Source of the DNA: an uncultured Armatimonadota bacterium
GTDB lineage: Bacteria > Armatimonadota > Armatimonadia > Armatimonadales > Armatimonadaceae
Assembly: GCA_903924445.1 (NCBI GenBank)
Contig: CAIYBQ010000327.1
Location: 1 to 5,106, forward strand
Direction of reading: 5' to 3'
Length of the DNA: 5,106 bases
Shown here: positions 1 to 5,106 of the stretch, one piece after another
How positions within the stretch are numbered: position 1 is the first letter of the stretch
Layout of the letters: each line of letters begins with the position of its first letter
Position numbers and translations under genes: made by a program
Notes under the pieces: model-generated
What the model saw: the letters and a program-made list of their open reading frames with translations, nothing else
What the model was told of the DNA's origin: nothing
Databases searched by the model: none

Positions 1-395
1 CCGAGGAACCCGGCATAACCCATTGCGAGTGCACTGATGAGCAGGATGAGTGTGGTAAGCCAGCGTGGCGGCTCTTTTACGATCACTTGCAGCTGTGCAA
101 GCATGATGAGGAGAATGCTTCCCATCAGTGCACTGTTCCGGTGCCCAACAAGGCGACCAGCAGACCACGGTTCGATACCAAACCAACCATTCATGGCGGC
201 AAGGCCGCTACACACAGCAGGGATACTGATCAATGCGCCTGCGATGACACACAGGCGGATGAAGCTCTCGCGATGCTCTGCGAGAATGCGTGTGGGGGCG
301 ATGCGGGCGACAAGTGCAGCAACTGCCATCGCAAGAGGGAAATGGACAGATGCTCCATGGATATGCTGCCAAATTTTGAGAGGATCTTCTTCCAT
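1..395 (-). CDS. DUF2231-like integral membrane protein, N-terminal part (runs off the left edge)
   Basis: This frame is open from an ATG at 393-395 to the window edge, giving 131 visible residues with no stop. The hydrophobicity pattern gives about four transmembrane helices, near residues 14-32, 47-66, 86-104 and 112-130. Two sequence signatures resemble DUF2231 membrane proteins: IHGASVHFPLAMAV near residues 12-25 (the His-Phe-Pro at the head of helix 1) and GHRNSALMG at residues 84-92 (His at the head of helix 3). The paired histidines could bind a cofactor such as heme, but that is inference; the family has no settled function. A GGGA stretch about 8 bases upstream is a modest ribosome binding site. 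The gene lies 66 bases after the kinase-like gene on the same strand, so co-transcription is likely. Several overlapping open frames on both strands here lack any protein-like pattern and were discarded. The family call is from memory of motifs, not a search. Confidence 0.75.
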   Translation of the reverse strand, partial: MEEDPLKIWQHIHGASVHFPLAMAVAALVARIAPTRILAEHRESFIRLCVIAGALISIPAVCSGLAAMNGWFGIEPWSAGRLVGHRNSALMGSILLIMLAQLQVIVKEPPRWLTTLILLISALAMGYAGFL

Positions 396-461
396 CTGTG
401 TTCCCGTGTATTCCCGACTGCCTGATTTATCAAATACTATCGGACATCCCGCTGGCGGACA

Positions 462-857
462 TTAGAATATCCGCTTCACCAAACGCACAATTGTCCGACC
501 AGCCTGCGTGATGTACTCGACTCTGTCAGTTAACGCATGCATGAGTGCCCGACCACGGCCGCCTTCCGCATCCGTTTCAGGCATTGTCGCCACCGATGAA
601 GGGCTGTACTCTCCAGCGCTGTCCACATCGATGACAATATCTCGGCCGCTTCTCCGTGCCCGAACGTGAATACGACAATCCTGTTCGCCATGCTCAACGG
701 CGTTGGCACAGGCTTCACCGACGGCAAGACACAAGTCATCTCCAGCATCTGGGGAGAGACCCTCTTCCTTCGCCAGAATACGCATCGCGCGCCGCACGGC
801 ACTGACGTGTTCGCTGCGTCCTGACAGTTCGATAGTAAACAGATTGATGTCCGCCAT
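462..857 (-). CDS. RsbW/SpoIIAB-like ATP-binding protein (HATPase_c_2), putative anti-sigma factor/serine kinase
   Basis: The 131-residue product matches the single-domain GHKL ATPases that act as anti-sigma factors and as serine kinases of anti-anti-sigma proteins in the cytoplasm. The N box is clear: LAVGEACANAVEHG at residues 44-57, with E48, N52 and H56 in the E-x3-N-x3-H spacing. The C-terminal lid motif GGRGRALMHALTDRVEY (99-115) is also typical. The G1 box, normally D-x-G-x-G-F or D-x-G-x-S-F, reads DSAGEY (79-84), so its glycines are altered. The frame is open back to 977, but the start was set at the ATG at 855-857: the family begins here (MADINLFTIEL), a GGAG lies at 869-872, and the longer form would be encoded through the tRNA gene on the opposite strand. 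No sigma factor or STAS partner is visible. Length is normal for the family. Function as an anti-sigma factor is inferred from family. Confidence 0.87.
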   Translation of the reverse strand: MADINLFTIELSGRSEHVSAVRRAMRILAKEEGLSPDAGDDLCLAVGEACANAVEHGEQDCRIHVRARRSGRDIVIDVDSAGEYSPSSVATMPETDAEGGRGRALMHALTDRVEYITQAGRTIVRLVKRIF

Positions 858-887
858 AGTGAAAGATGCTCCATAGGCATCACCGAC

Positions 888-893
888 ATTATA
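888..893 (-). promoter_or_regulatory. -10 element of the probable promoter for the RsbW-like gene
   Basis: The minus strand reads a perfect TATAAT here, about 30 bases upstream of the ATG at 857, which predicts a short leader of about 24 bases. The -35 region at 17-base spacing (911-916, AAGGAT) is a poor match to TTGACA, so the promoter may be weak, activated or use a different -35. It overlaps the region used by the divergent tRNA promoter. Confidence 0.45.
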
Positions 894-914
894 GAACCTA
901 TCGGCGGGAAATCC

Positions 915-943
915 TTGCTTTGTGTAGTCGCACACGATAGGAT
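915..943 (+). promoter_or_regulatory. Probable sigma-70-type promoter of tRNA-Gln
   Basis: TTGCTT at 915-920 and TAGGAT at 938-943 are separated by exactly 17 bases. The predicted transcription start near 950 would give a leader of only a few bases before the mature tRNA 5' end at 954, as is usual for tRNA genes. The hexamers match the consensus at three and four of six positions. The start site is inferred, not observed. Confidence 0.5.
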
Positions 944-953
944 TCTTGCGCGC

Positions 954-1024
954 TCCCGGATGGTGCAGCGGCAGCACGTCAGGTTCTGGCCCTGAAAACC
1001 GAGGTTCGAATCCTTGTCCGGGAA
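954..1024 (+). tRNA. tRNA-Gln (anticodon CTG)
   Basis: All arms of the cloverleaf can be folded by eye. The acceptor stem TCCCGGA (954-960) pairs fully with TCCGGGA (1017-1023), giving the U1-A72 pair typical of bacterial tRNA-Gln. The D arm is GTGC, loop AGCGGCA with the conserved GG, then GCAC. The anticodon stem TCAGG/CCTGA closes the loop TTCTGGC, with T33 followed by CTG at 34-36 and G37. The variable region is AAAC. The T arm is CGAGG, loop TTCGAAT, then CCTTG with one G-T pair. The discriminator is A at 1024. The CCA end is not encoded (TCA follows), so it must be added after transcription. The length is 71 nt. It is a single tRNA gene lying opposite to the strand of all proteins here, with its own promoter and terminator. 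It overlaps the spurious upstream extension of the kinase reading frame. Confidence 0.95.
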
Positions 1025-1026
1025 TC

Positions 1027-1054
1027 AGCCCTCAGCGCACGCTGAGGGCTTTTT
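1027..1054 (+). terminator. Intrinsic terminator of tRNA-Gln
   Basis: AGCCCTCAGCG (1027-1037) and CGCTGAGGGCT (1040-1050) form a perfect 11-bp stem around CA; physically a four-base loop is likely. It is followed by T at 1050-1054. The hairpin begins two bases after the tRNA discriminator. On the minus strand the hairpin is followed by GATTCCC with no T tract, so it should stop plus-strand transcription much better than the converging operon. Confidence 0.93.
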
Positions 1055-1056
1055 CG

Positions 1057-1884
1057 TTACTTGGCGTTCAGCAATTCCCGTGTCTTTTCAAGACCCGTAC
1101 GGATGACCAACTCAACCGGTAACTGGTCGTACTCCGGATTGAACAGCTCAAGGCTAATGAAGCCATTCCAGCCTGACTTTTTCAGCTGACGGATGATCTG
1201 TCTTCCGGGTGCGATGCCATTTTGTGGGTAAACCCGGTCTTTGTCCGCAATCAGAGCAGCTGGTATTTCAGGGTAGTCATTGACGTGGAAGACACCCAGC
1301 TCCGATGCTCGGATATCAGAAAGACCCTTCAAGTCCGACTCGCCTTTGTAGAGGTGATAGATGTCGAGGAGCATTGTTGATCCTGCCGCACCTGCCATTC
1401 GGTAAACCTGCTTCACCGTGTCAAGACGCTTGAGATTCGTTGAAAATCCCCAGAGCTCGAGCTCGGGTTCGATACCTTCCTCACGACCAATCGCAGCAAG
1501 CGCGGCAAAACGCTCCGCGATGACATCGTTTGGGATGACACGACTCTCTTGCGTATGTGCTCCAATACTTGCAGCCGCAATACGCTTACCACCAGCACGC
1601 CGTACAAGACGCATACAACGTCGCGCATCCTCGAGGCCGGCTCGTCGCTGGGCTGGGTCATCGACAATCCATTGAGAGAACCCGATGGCACTTGGCATTT
1701 CAAGACCGAGGTCGCTCAGCTGTTGTGCAAGCTGTTCAAGGCCGCCTGGCTGCTTATCCACAGCTTCGAGTTCAGCAATCCATGGCTCGATGCCTTGCCA
1801 ACCAGCTCTGGCGACAAGTGATGCCAAAACGGGCAGGGACAAGCCCCGCCCGCGAATGGTTGAAGTGTTTATACAAACCTTCAT
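1057..1884 (-). CDS. Sugar phosphate isomerase/epimerase-like TIM-barrel protein (AP_endonuc_2 / xylose isomerase-like)
   Basis: The 275-residue product is a cytoplasmic TIM-barrel protein of the xylose isomerase-like superfamily; such enzymes isomerise or epimerise sugars and cyclitols with a divalent metal. The first strand begins right at the start (MKVCINTST) and GIEPW ends strand 2. Probable metal and catalytic positions are E143 (ELELWGF), D174 and H177 (LLDIYHLYKG), H200 (FHVNDYP) and E246 (ISLELFNPEY). There is no signal peptide. I chose the ATG at 1882-1884, five bases after the stop of the oxidoreductase gene, because the family starts at this strand. An in-frame ATG at 1900-1902 would add six residues and overlap the previous gene by 13 bases; it has GGAGG directly abutting it, too close to work normally. 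Either way, translational coupling with the oxidoreductase is expected. The exact substrate cannot be told. It is the last gene of the operon and ends three bases from the tRNA terminator. Confidence 0.9.
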   Translation of the reverse strand: MKVCINTSTIRGRGLSLPVLASLVARAGWQGIEPWIAELEAVDKQPGGLEQLAQQLSDLGLEMPSAIGFSQWIVDDPAQRRAGLEDARRCMRLVRRAGGKRIAAASIGAHTQESRVIPNDVIAERFAALAAIGREEGIEPELELWGFSTNLKRLDTVKQVYRMAGAAGSTMLLDIYHLYKGESDLKGLSDIRASELGVFHVNDYPEIPAALIADKDRVYPQNGIAPGRQIIRQLKKSGWNGFISLELFNPEYDQLPVELVIRTGLEKTRELLNAK

Positions 1885-1889
1885 TGAGA

Positions 1890-3203
1890 TTAGACGGTCC
1901 ATCCTCCGCGCATTTTGCGGTTGATCATTCCGTTTGCTTCAGCATCATCCTTGAAGGTTTCCTTCTTTGGATCCCAGGTGAGCTCACGGCCGCCGAGACG
2001 CAGAGAAAGGTTACCCAAGTGACAGACAGATGCCGAACGGTGGCCAACCTCAACATTACAGATCGGTTGCTTACGCGTACGGATTCCATCCACAAAGTTT
2101 TGTGCATGATTGTCCGAAACATACAAGCGCTCTGCCGACTTTGGCAGGGGATCCGTCAAAAGCTTCGGGTCGCTTGCGGCAATGCGTCCACGGGATACAA
2201 AGATCCAGCGGCCATCTTCGCCTTCGAATGTGACGCCATTTTCGCCCTTGTCCGTTGCCAACAGCTCAACACCATTTGCATAGGTGTAGGTCACTTCGTA
2301 CTCAAGGAATGCTTCAAAGGAACGCTTTTCTGCATCCGCTGGCTGGGCAGTACCCGTCGACTTGATCTTGACTGGACCAGATTTGTCCATTCCAAGACCC
2401 CATTGGGAAATATCCAGGTGATGGGCACCCCAGTCGGTCATCATTCCACCAGAGTAATCAAACCAGTGGCGGAACGAACCGTGCGTGCGCTCCTTGATGT
2501 AAGGGGTTTCAGGCGCTGGGCCAAGCCACATGTCAAAAAGGAAGTCATCCGGAGCTTCCGTTACCTGGAAGTTCGAACCACGGCTGCCACCTGGTAGATG
2601 CGCAATGACTTTCTTTACCTGGCCAATGCGACCGTTGCGAACCAGCTCACATGCGAGACGGAAGCGCGCATCGGAGCGCTGCTGCGAACCCGTCTGCCAG
2701 ACTGTTCCATTGTCCTTCGCAAGCTTGACCAGCTGCTGACCTTCACCAATGGTGAGCGTCATCGGCTTTTCACAATAGACATCCTTGCCCTTGCGCATCG
2801 CCATACCAGCAATCACTGCATGCCAGTGGTCAGGGGTTCCGATAACAACTGCATCGATGTCGGTTCGGTCGAGCAGGTAGCGGAAGTCAACGTACTTTTT
2901 GGAGCCTTCGAAAACTTCGGATGCTTCTTGAAGATGCTTAAGGTCTACATCACAGACCGCAACACACTCAACACCTGGACGGCTTGCGATGTTACGTGCA
3001 TCTCCCAAACCTTGGCGGAAGCCGCCTTTGCTACCGCCGGCACCAATCAAGCCAATGCGAATCTTGTCATTCGCCGCGACACGGCGTGGCCGGGCTGCTT
3101 GCGCTTCGGCTTCAGCCGCCTCAGCACGTGCTGAAAACCAATCAGGTAGGGTTGTGAGCGCAAAACCAGTGGCTGCGCTCGTCAAAAAAGATCGTCGTTC
3201 CAT
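1890..3203 (-). CDS. Gfo/Idh/MocA family oxidoreductase with Tat-type signal peptide
   Basis: The 437-residue product is an NAD(P)-dependent dehydrogenase of sugars, amino sugars or inositol-like compounds, by family. The N-terminus MERRSFLTSA carries a twin-arginine motif (R3-R4-S-F-L), a weakly hydrophobic stretch and an SARA-E candidate cleavage site near residues 24-28, followed by an Ala/Glu-rich linker to residue 40. The Rossmann fold begins with KIRIGLIGAGGSKG (47-60), the dinucleotide-binding glycines. GTPDHWH is at 122-128 and the conserved EKP at 145-147, with K146 the usual catalytic lysine. DWGAHHLD at 257-264 is the family histidine motif in the C-terminal beta domain. Length is normal for exported members, common in Planctomycetota and Acidobacteriota-type genomes. 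TAAGGAG lies upstream at 12-base spacing. It sits between an envelope protein gene and the isomerase-like gene. Specific substrate unknown. A 1041-base antisense open frame across it is a shadow. Confidence 0.95.
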   Translation of the reverse strand: MERRSFLTSAATGFALTTLPDWFSARAEAAEAEAQAARPRRVAANDKIRIGLIGAGGSKGGFRQGLGDARNIASRPGVECVAVCDVDLKHLQEASEVFEGSKKYVDFRYLLDRTDIDAVVIGTPDHWHAVIAGMAMRKGKDVYCEKPMTLTIGEGQQLVKLAKDNGTVWQTGSQQRSDARFRLACELVRNGRIGQVKKVIAHLPGGSRGSNFQVTEAPDDFLFDMWLGPAPETPYIKERTHGSFRHWFDYSGGMMTDWGAHHLDISQWGLGMDKSGPVKIKSTGTAQPADAEKRSFEAFLEYEVTYTYANGVELLATDKGENGVTFEGEDGRWIFVSRGRIAASDPKLLTDPLPKSAERLYVSDNHAQNFVDGIRTRKQPICNVEVGHRSASVCHLGNLSLRLGGRELTWDPKKETFKDDAEANGMINRKMRGGWTV

Positions 3204-3215
3204 ACGCTGGTATTT

Positions 3216-3221
3216 CTCCTT
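3216..3221 (-). promoter_or_regulatory. Ribosome binding site of the oxidoreductase gene
   Basis: The minus strand reads AAGGAG here, a near-perfect Shine-Dalgarno sequence. The 12 bases between it and the ATG at 3203 are longer than the usual 5-9. No nearer in-frame start exists, and the twin-arginine motif directly after this ATG confirms the start. Confidence 0.6.
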
Positions 3222-3245
3222 AGGGATGATGCATTCCTGCGGAAA

Positions 3246-4736
3246 TCACAGAGAGAAAAATGGCATTGCAATATTGATTGCAAACTGATTGCCACGCGTT
3301 CGGTAACGAAACTCAGGACGGATGACGCGGCCCGGCGCCGCTATCACAACCTCTGTATCAAAGAATTGATTTCCAGTCAGATCCAGACGCGAGCCTAGGG
3401 CAATCTGCCATCCCAATACAGGCGATGTAAATTGCAGCTGTAGCTCGGATGGAGCTTCCAAAACATCCGAGTAATACGTCGCAGTACCGTGGATATCCCG
3501 GATAGCAAGCGCTGCAGAAAAGCGGTTGCCAGGGCGTATCGGAAGCAATTCCGCCGAAAGTTGCGTAAATGAGTAAGCATCCGATGCGTTGATACGCACC
3601 GTTTGCAGCTCGAAAGGTATCCGCTGATGTGAAAGTGATGCATTTGAACGCACTCTAAAGGATGATTTACTGCGGTACGAGGCCACTGTCGTTATCAAGT
3701 CGGACTCGAGACGGTTGCCAGATTCAAAATGTGCTTCCATCGCAGAAGCCCCAAAGACCCACGATGAGCTAACGGCGACCATCGGTTTGTTGTCGACAAG
3801 GACAGTCTTCAATCGCCGGATGACTTCCTGGCGGTCTGCAACAGTGAGCGAAACTGCCGATGTACCCGCCGGGCCGATTGCCGTTCCTAATACAGATGGT
3901 AGCTGCAGACGTGGGCTGACATCTCGCTTTATCGCGCGTGGCTCCGCTAGGAGAGATGAGACATCTCCAAGGGGAAGACCTTCAGATTCATTCGTCGATC
4001 CAGAAACTTGACCGCGTCGCTGATTGGAAACCTCGTAGGACAGCGCTGCCGATGCCGCATCACCGCGCTTGGCCGTCTGCTCAAACACCACTGCAGCTCC
4101 GACGCCGGGTGCCGGTTGGGCCGCATAAGCAAGCGTAGCGACTGGTCCTGAGATTCCCGACTGACGTATCGACAATGGGAGCTGGAAGCGGGTAGCTCGA
4201 CTTGCCGTTGCCGTGCTGCCTGTCATAAAGCGGACACTTGGGACTGTAAGAATATGTGTCTTATAGAGACTCAAGCCCAGGTTTCGGATGTTCCATTGAC
4301 CTGTTGATGCCCGATACGACATTTCGGATGCTGTTATTGCAAGTGTTCGATTCTCCCCAGGGACATTGTCGACGATGGAGGCATCGGATAAAGACATCCC
4401 CTTTGGACCCCGAAGCAGCGATGCGGTTTCAATCCGAAAGACATCATGCCGTATCGAAACATCTGTGCCGCGGAGCTCTTGCGTACCAACATCAAACGAA
4501 AAGGACTTGCCAATCAGCTGGTCTTGGCCACGTTCTGCTCGAAAGCCTCCGCTCACCACGATCTTTGATGGCTTTGTGATCGATGGGCTTACGAAAACAT
4601 TGTCTGCCGTGATGCCAAGGGCTCCCCAGCGAATGTTTGCCCCCTGTAAACGCGCCACAGAATCCGTCGTCGACATGCCAGACCACGTCGCACGCAGCGG
4701 CGGCAGCGTCGTTGCAGGCGGAACTACCACTGGCAT
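3246..4736 (-). CDS. OstA/LptD-like outer-membrane (lipopolysaccharide-assembly-like) protein
   Basis: The 496-residue product resembles proteins of lipopolysaccharide transport. Residues about 36-170 look like an OstA/LptA-type beta-jellyroll followed by the LptD segment before the barrel: ITADNVFVS (42-50), a repeating pattern of strands such as GKSFSFDVGTQELRGTDVSI (76-95), LSDASI (116-121) and ITASEMSY (134-141), then NLGLSLYKTHILTVPSVRF (152-170), which parallels the LptD stretch ending in a short hydrophobic strand. Residues 180-496 are alternating, Ser/Thr-rich strands consistent with a beta-barrel, ending in INIAMPFFSL, an aromatic-rich last strand. No signal peptide or hydrophobic start exists: it begins MPVVVPPATT. 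The ATG overlaps the previous gene's stop by 13 bases and has GGAG eight bases upstream. The protein is shorter than classical LptD (about 780 residues). It may be a separate coupled gene or the C-terminal part of the upstream frame. The family call is by pattern, without a search. Confidence 0.7.
   Translation of the reverse strand: MPVVVPPATTLPPLRATWSGMSTTDSVARLQGANIRWGALGITADNVFVSPSITKPSKIVVSGGFRAERGQDQLIGKSFSFDVGTQELRGTDVSIRHDVFRIETASLLRGPKGMSLSDASIVDNVPGENRTLAITASEMSYRASTGQWNIRNLGLSLYKTHILTVPSVRFMTGSTATASRATRFQLPLSIRQSGISGPVATLAYAAQPAPGVGAAVVFEQTAKRGDAASAALSYEVSNQRRGQVSGSTNESEGLPLGDVSSLLAEPRAIKRDVSPRLQLPSVLGTAIGPAGTSAVSLTVADRQEVIRRLKTVLVDNKPMVAVSSSWVFGASAMEAHFESGNRLESDLITTVASYRSKSSFRVRSNASLSHQRIPFELQTVRINASDAYSFTQLSAELLPIRPGNRFSAALAIRDIHGTATYYSDVLEAPSELQLQFTSPVLGWQIALGSRLDLTGNQFFDTEVVIAAPGRVIRPEFRYRTRGNQFAINIAMPFFSL
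3256..3294 (-). terminator. Weak intrinsic-terminator-like hairpin at the end of the OstA/LptD-like gene
   Basis: On the minus strand TGGCA (3294-3290) and TTGCAA (3283-3278) pair with TTGCAA (3271-3266) and TGCCA (3265-3261). The inner loop is TCAATA and a six-base bulge, ATCAGT, lies between the two stems on the 5' side. TTTTTCTCTC follows immediately (T tract at 3260-3256). The structure lies within the last codons of the gene, before the oxidoreductase gene. The bulge makes it much weaker than the tRNA terminator, so it could be partial attenuation or chance. Confidence 0.3.
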
Positions 4737-5106
4737 GAAGACAGCTCCGTCGCCAGGTTGCGGTTCTTCACATAGACTTCCTGACGCGTGGTAGTAATCA
4801 ACGCACCACTGTCATCTAATAACTCGACAATCACTGAATGCAACCCATCGGGGAGGGATGTCGTATCCCACGTCTTAAAAAATGGCTTTACATTCATCAC
4901 AAATAGGAGGTCAGCAATCCGGATCTTGAGGGATGCGACACGGCCCGGATCGGTTGGCGAAATGCGAAGGGTGTGCATTCCGCTGAGGATTGGCAGCTTT
5001 CGCTGCTTTGCTTCCGCCAGGGATGCTTTTTCACACTGAAGTGCGGCGGCCTGTATAGACTGGGCGATTGATGTTCCGGTCGATGGCCGGATTCGGATTG
5101 CGATTA
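4724..5106 (-). CDS. Ig-like-domain protein, C-terminal part (runs off the right edge)
   Basis: The frame is open from the right edge to TAG at 4724-4726, giving 126 visible residues. An internal ATG at 4978 is not taken as the start, since the frame stays open upstream and the sequence before it is protein-like. Residues about 43-114 resemble a bacterial Ig-like or cadherin-type beta-sandwich, with the recognisable WDTTSLPDGLHSVIVELLDDSG (79-100, split here as WDTTSLPDG and LHSVIVELLDDSG) and the last strand TTTRQEVYVKNR (104-115). Such domains in secreted proteins mediate adhesion or spacing outside the inner membrane. A Lys/Gln/Ala-rich segment (residues 16-37) precedes it and may be a helical linker. 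The last ~11 residues (LATELSSCQW) are not domain-like. The stop lies 13 bases inside the next gene, which suggests translational coupling or a split gene. Product identity is uncertain. Confidence 0.65.
   Translation of the reverse strand, partial: IAIRIRPSTGTSIAQSIQAAALQCEKASLAEAKQRKLPILSGMHTLRISPTDPGRVASLKIRIADLLFVMNVKPFFKTWDTTSLPDGLHSVIVELLDDSGALITTTRQEVYVKNRNLATELSSCQW
4745..4748 (-). promoter_or_regulatory. Ribosome binding site of the OstA/LptD-like gene
   Basis: GGAG on the minus strand, eight bases before the ATG at 4736, inside the end of the upstream coding frame. It supports independent initiation at this ATG rather than only frame-shifted fusion with the upstream frame. Confidence 0.45.

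Noticed and set aside
449..458. Small hairpin CCGCTGGCGG after the kinase stop
   Set aside because: The stem is only four pairs and no T tract follows on the minus strand, so it is not a credible terminator.
37..465. Several plus- and minus-strand frames of 67-142 residues over the left edge
   Set aside because: They are in other frames than the DUF2231-like membrane protein, whose motifs and helix pattern fit a real protein. None has a recognisable domain.
858..977. N-terminal extension of the kinase frame back to an ATG at 977
   Set aside because: The extra 40 residues match no part of the family and the region overlaps the tRNA-Gln gene on the opposite strand. The ATG at 857 has a ribosome binding site and fits the family start.
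1456..1467. Palindromic GAGCTCGAGCTC
   Set aside because: It is the codon string for Glu-Leu-Glu-Leu in the isomerase-like metal-binding strand, so it is explained by coding.
1557..2597. Long plus-strand open frame (346 residues) antisense to the isomerase and oxidoreductase genes
   Set aside because: It lies opposite two clearly coding genes with recognised motifs, and its translation has no recognisable domain, good start site or ribosome binding site. A long antisense frame is expected from this codon usage.
4366..5039. Plus-strand frames opposite the envelope genes
   Set aside because: They have no domain or start signals, and the minus-strand frames carry Ig-like and OstA-like patterns.

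Overview
The window is a compact bacterial chromosomal segment with roughly balanced base composition, and almost all genes lie on the minus strand. The organism cannot be fixed from sequence alone. A Tat-type Gfo/Idh/MocA oxidoreductase paired with a TIM-barrel sugar isomerase, a divergent OstA/LptD-like outer-membrane protein and an RsbW-type kinase point to a diderm environmental bacterium. Armatimonadota, Acidobacteriota or a Planctomycetota-like lineage would fit; this is a low-confidence inference. No phage, transposon or CRISPR signature was seen.

Layout from left to right. Positions 1-395 (minus) hold the N-terminal 131 residues of a DUF2231-like four-helix membrane protein that runs off the left edge. 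Positions 462-857 (minus) encode a 131-residue RsbW/SpoIIAB-type histidine-kinase-like ATPase with an intact N box and a degenerate glycine box. Positions 858-953 are a short divergent promoter region. Positions 954-1024 (plus) are a tRNA-Gln with anticodon CTG, not recorded as a gene by a simple ORF view, followed at once by a strong intrinsic terminator (1027-1054).

Positions 1057 to 5106 look like a minus-strand operon, read from right to left. It starts with the C-terminal end of a protein with an Ig-like beta-sandwich domain. Next is an OstA/LptD-like protein whose start overlaps the previous stop by 13 bases. After a 41-base gap comes a Tat-signal Gfo/Idh/MocA oxidoreductase, then a sugar phosphate isomerase/epimerase-like protein with an overlapping or nearly abutting start. 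The operon converges on the tRNA terminator, whose T tract faces only the plus strand.

The last two enzymes are a common pair for oxidation and isomerisation of sugars or cyclitols, although here the oxidoreductase carries an export signal and the isomerase does not. The first two genes concern the cell envelope. They may be two coupled genes or one gene split by a frame change, because the OstA/LptD-like part has no signal peptide of its own. The left-hand pair (kinase and membrane protein) appears to be a separate minus-strand unit with its own promoter. I found no convincing new multi-gene system. The points most worth checking are the envelope-gene junction, a terminator-like hairpin inside the operon at 3256-3294, and the altered nucleotide-binding motif of the kinase.
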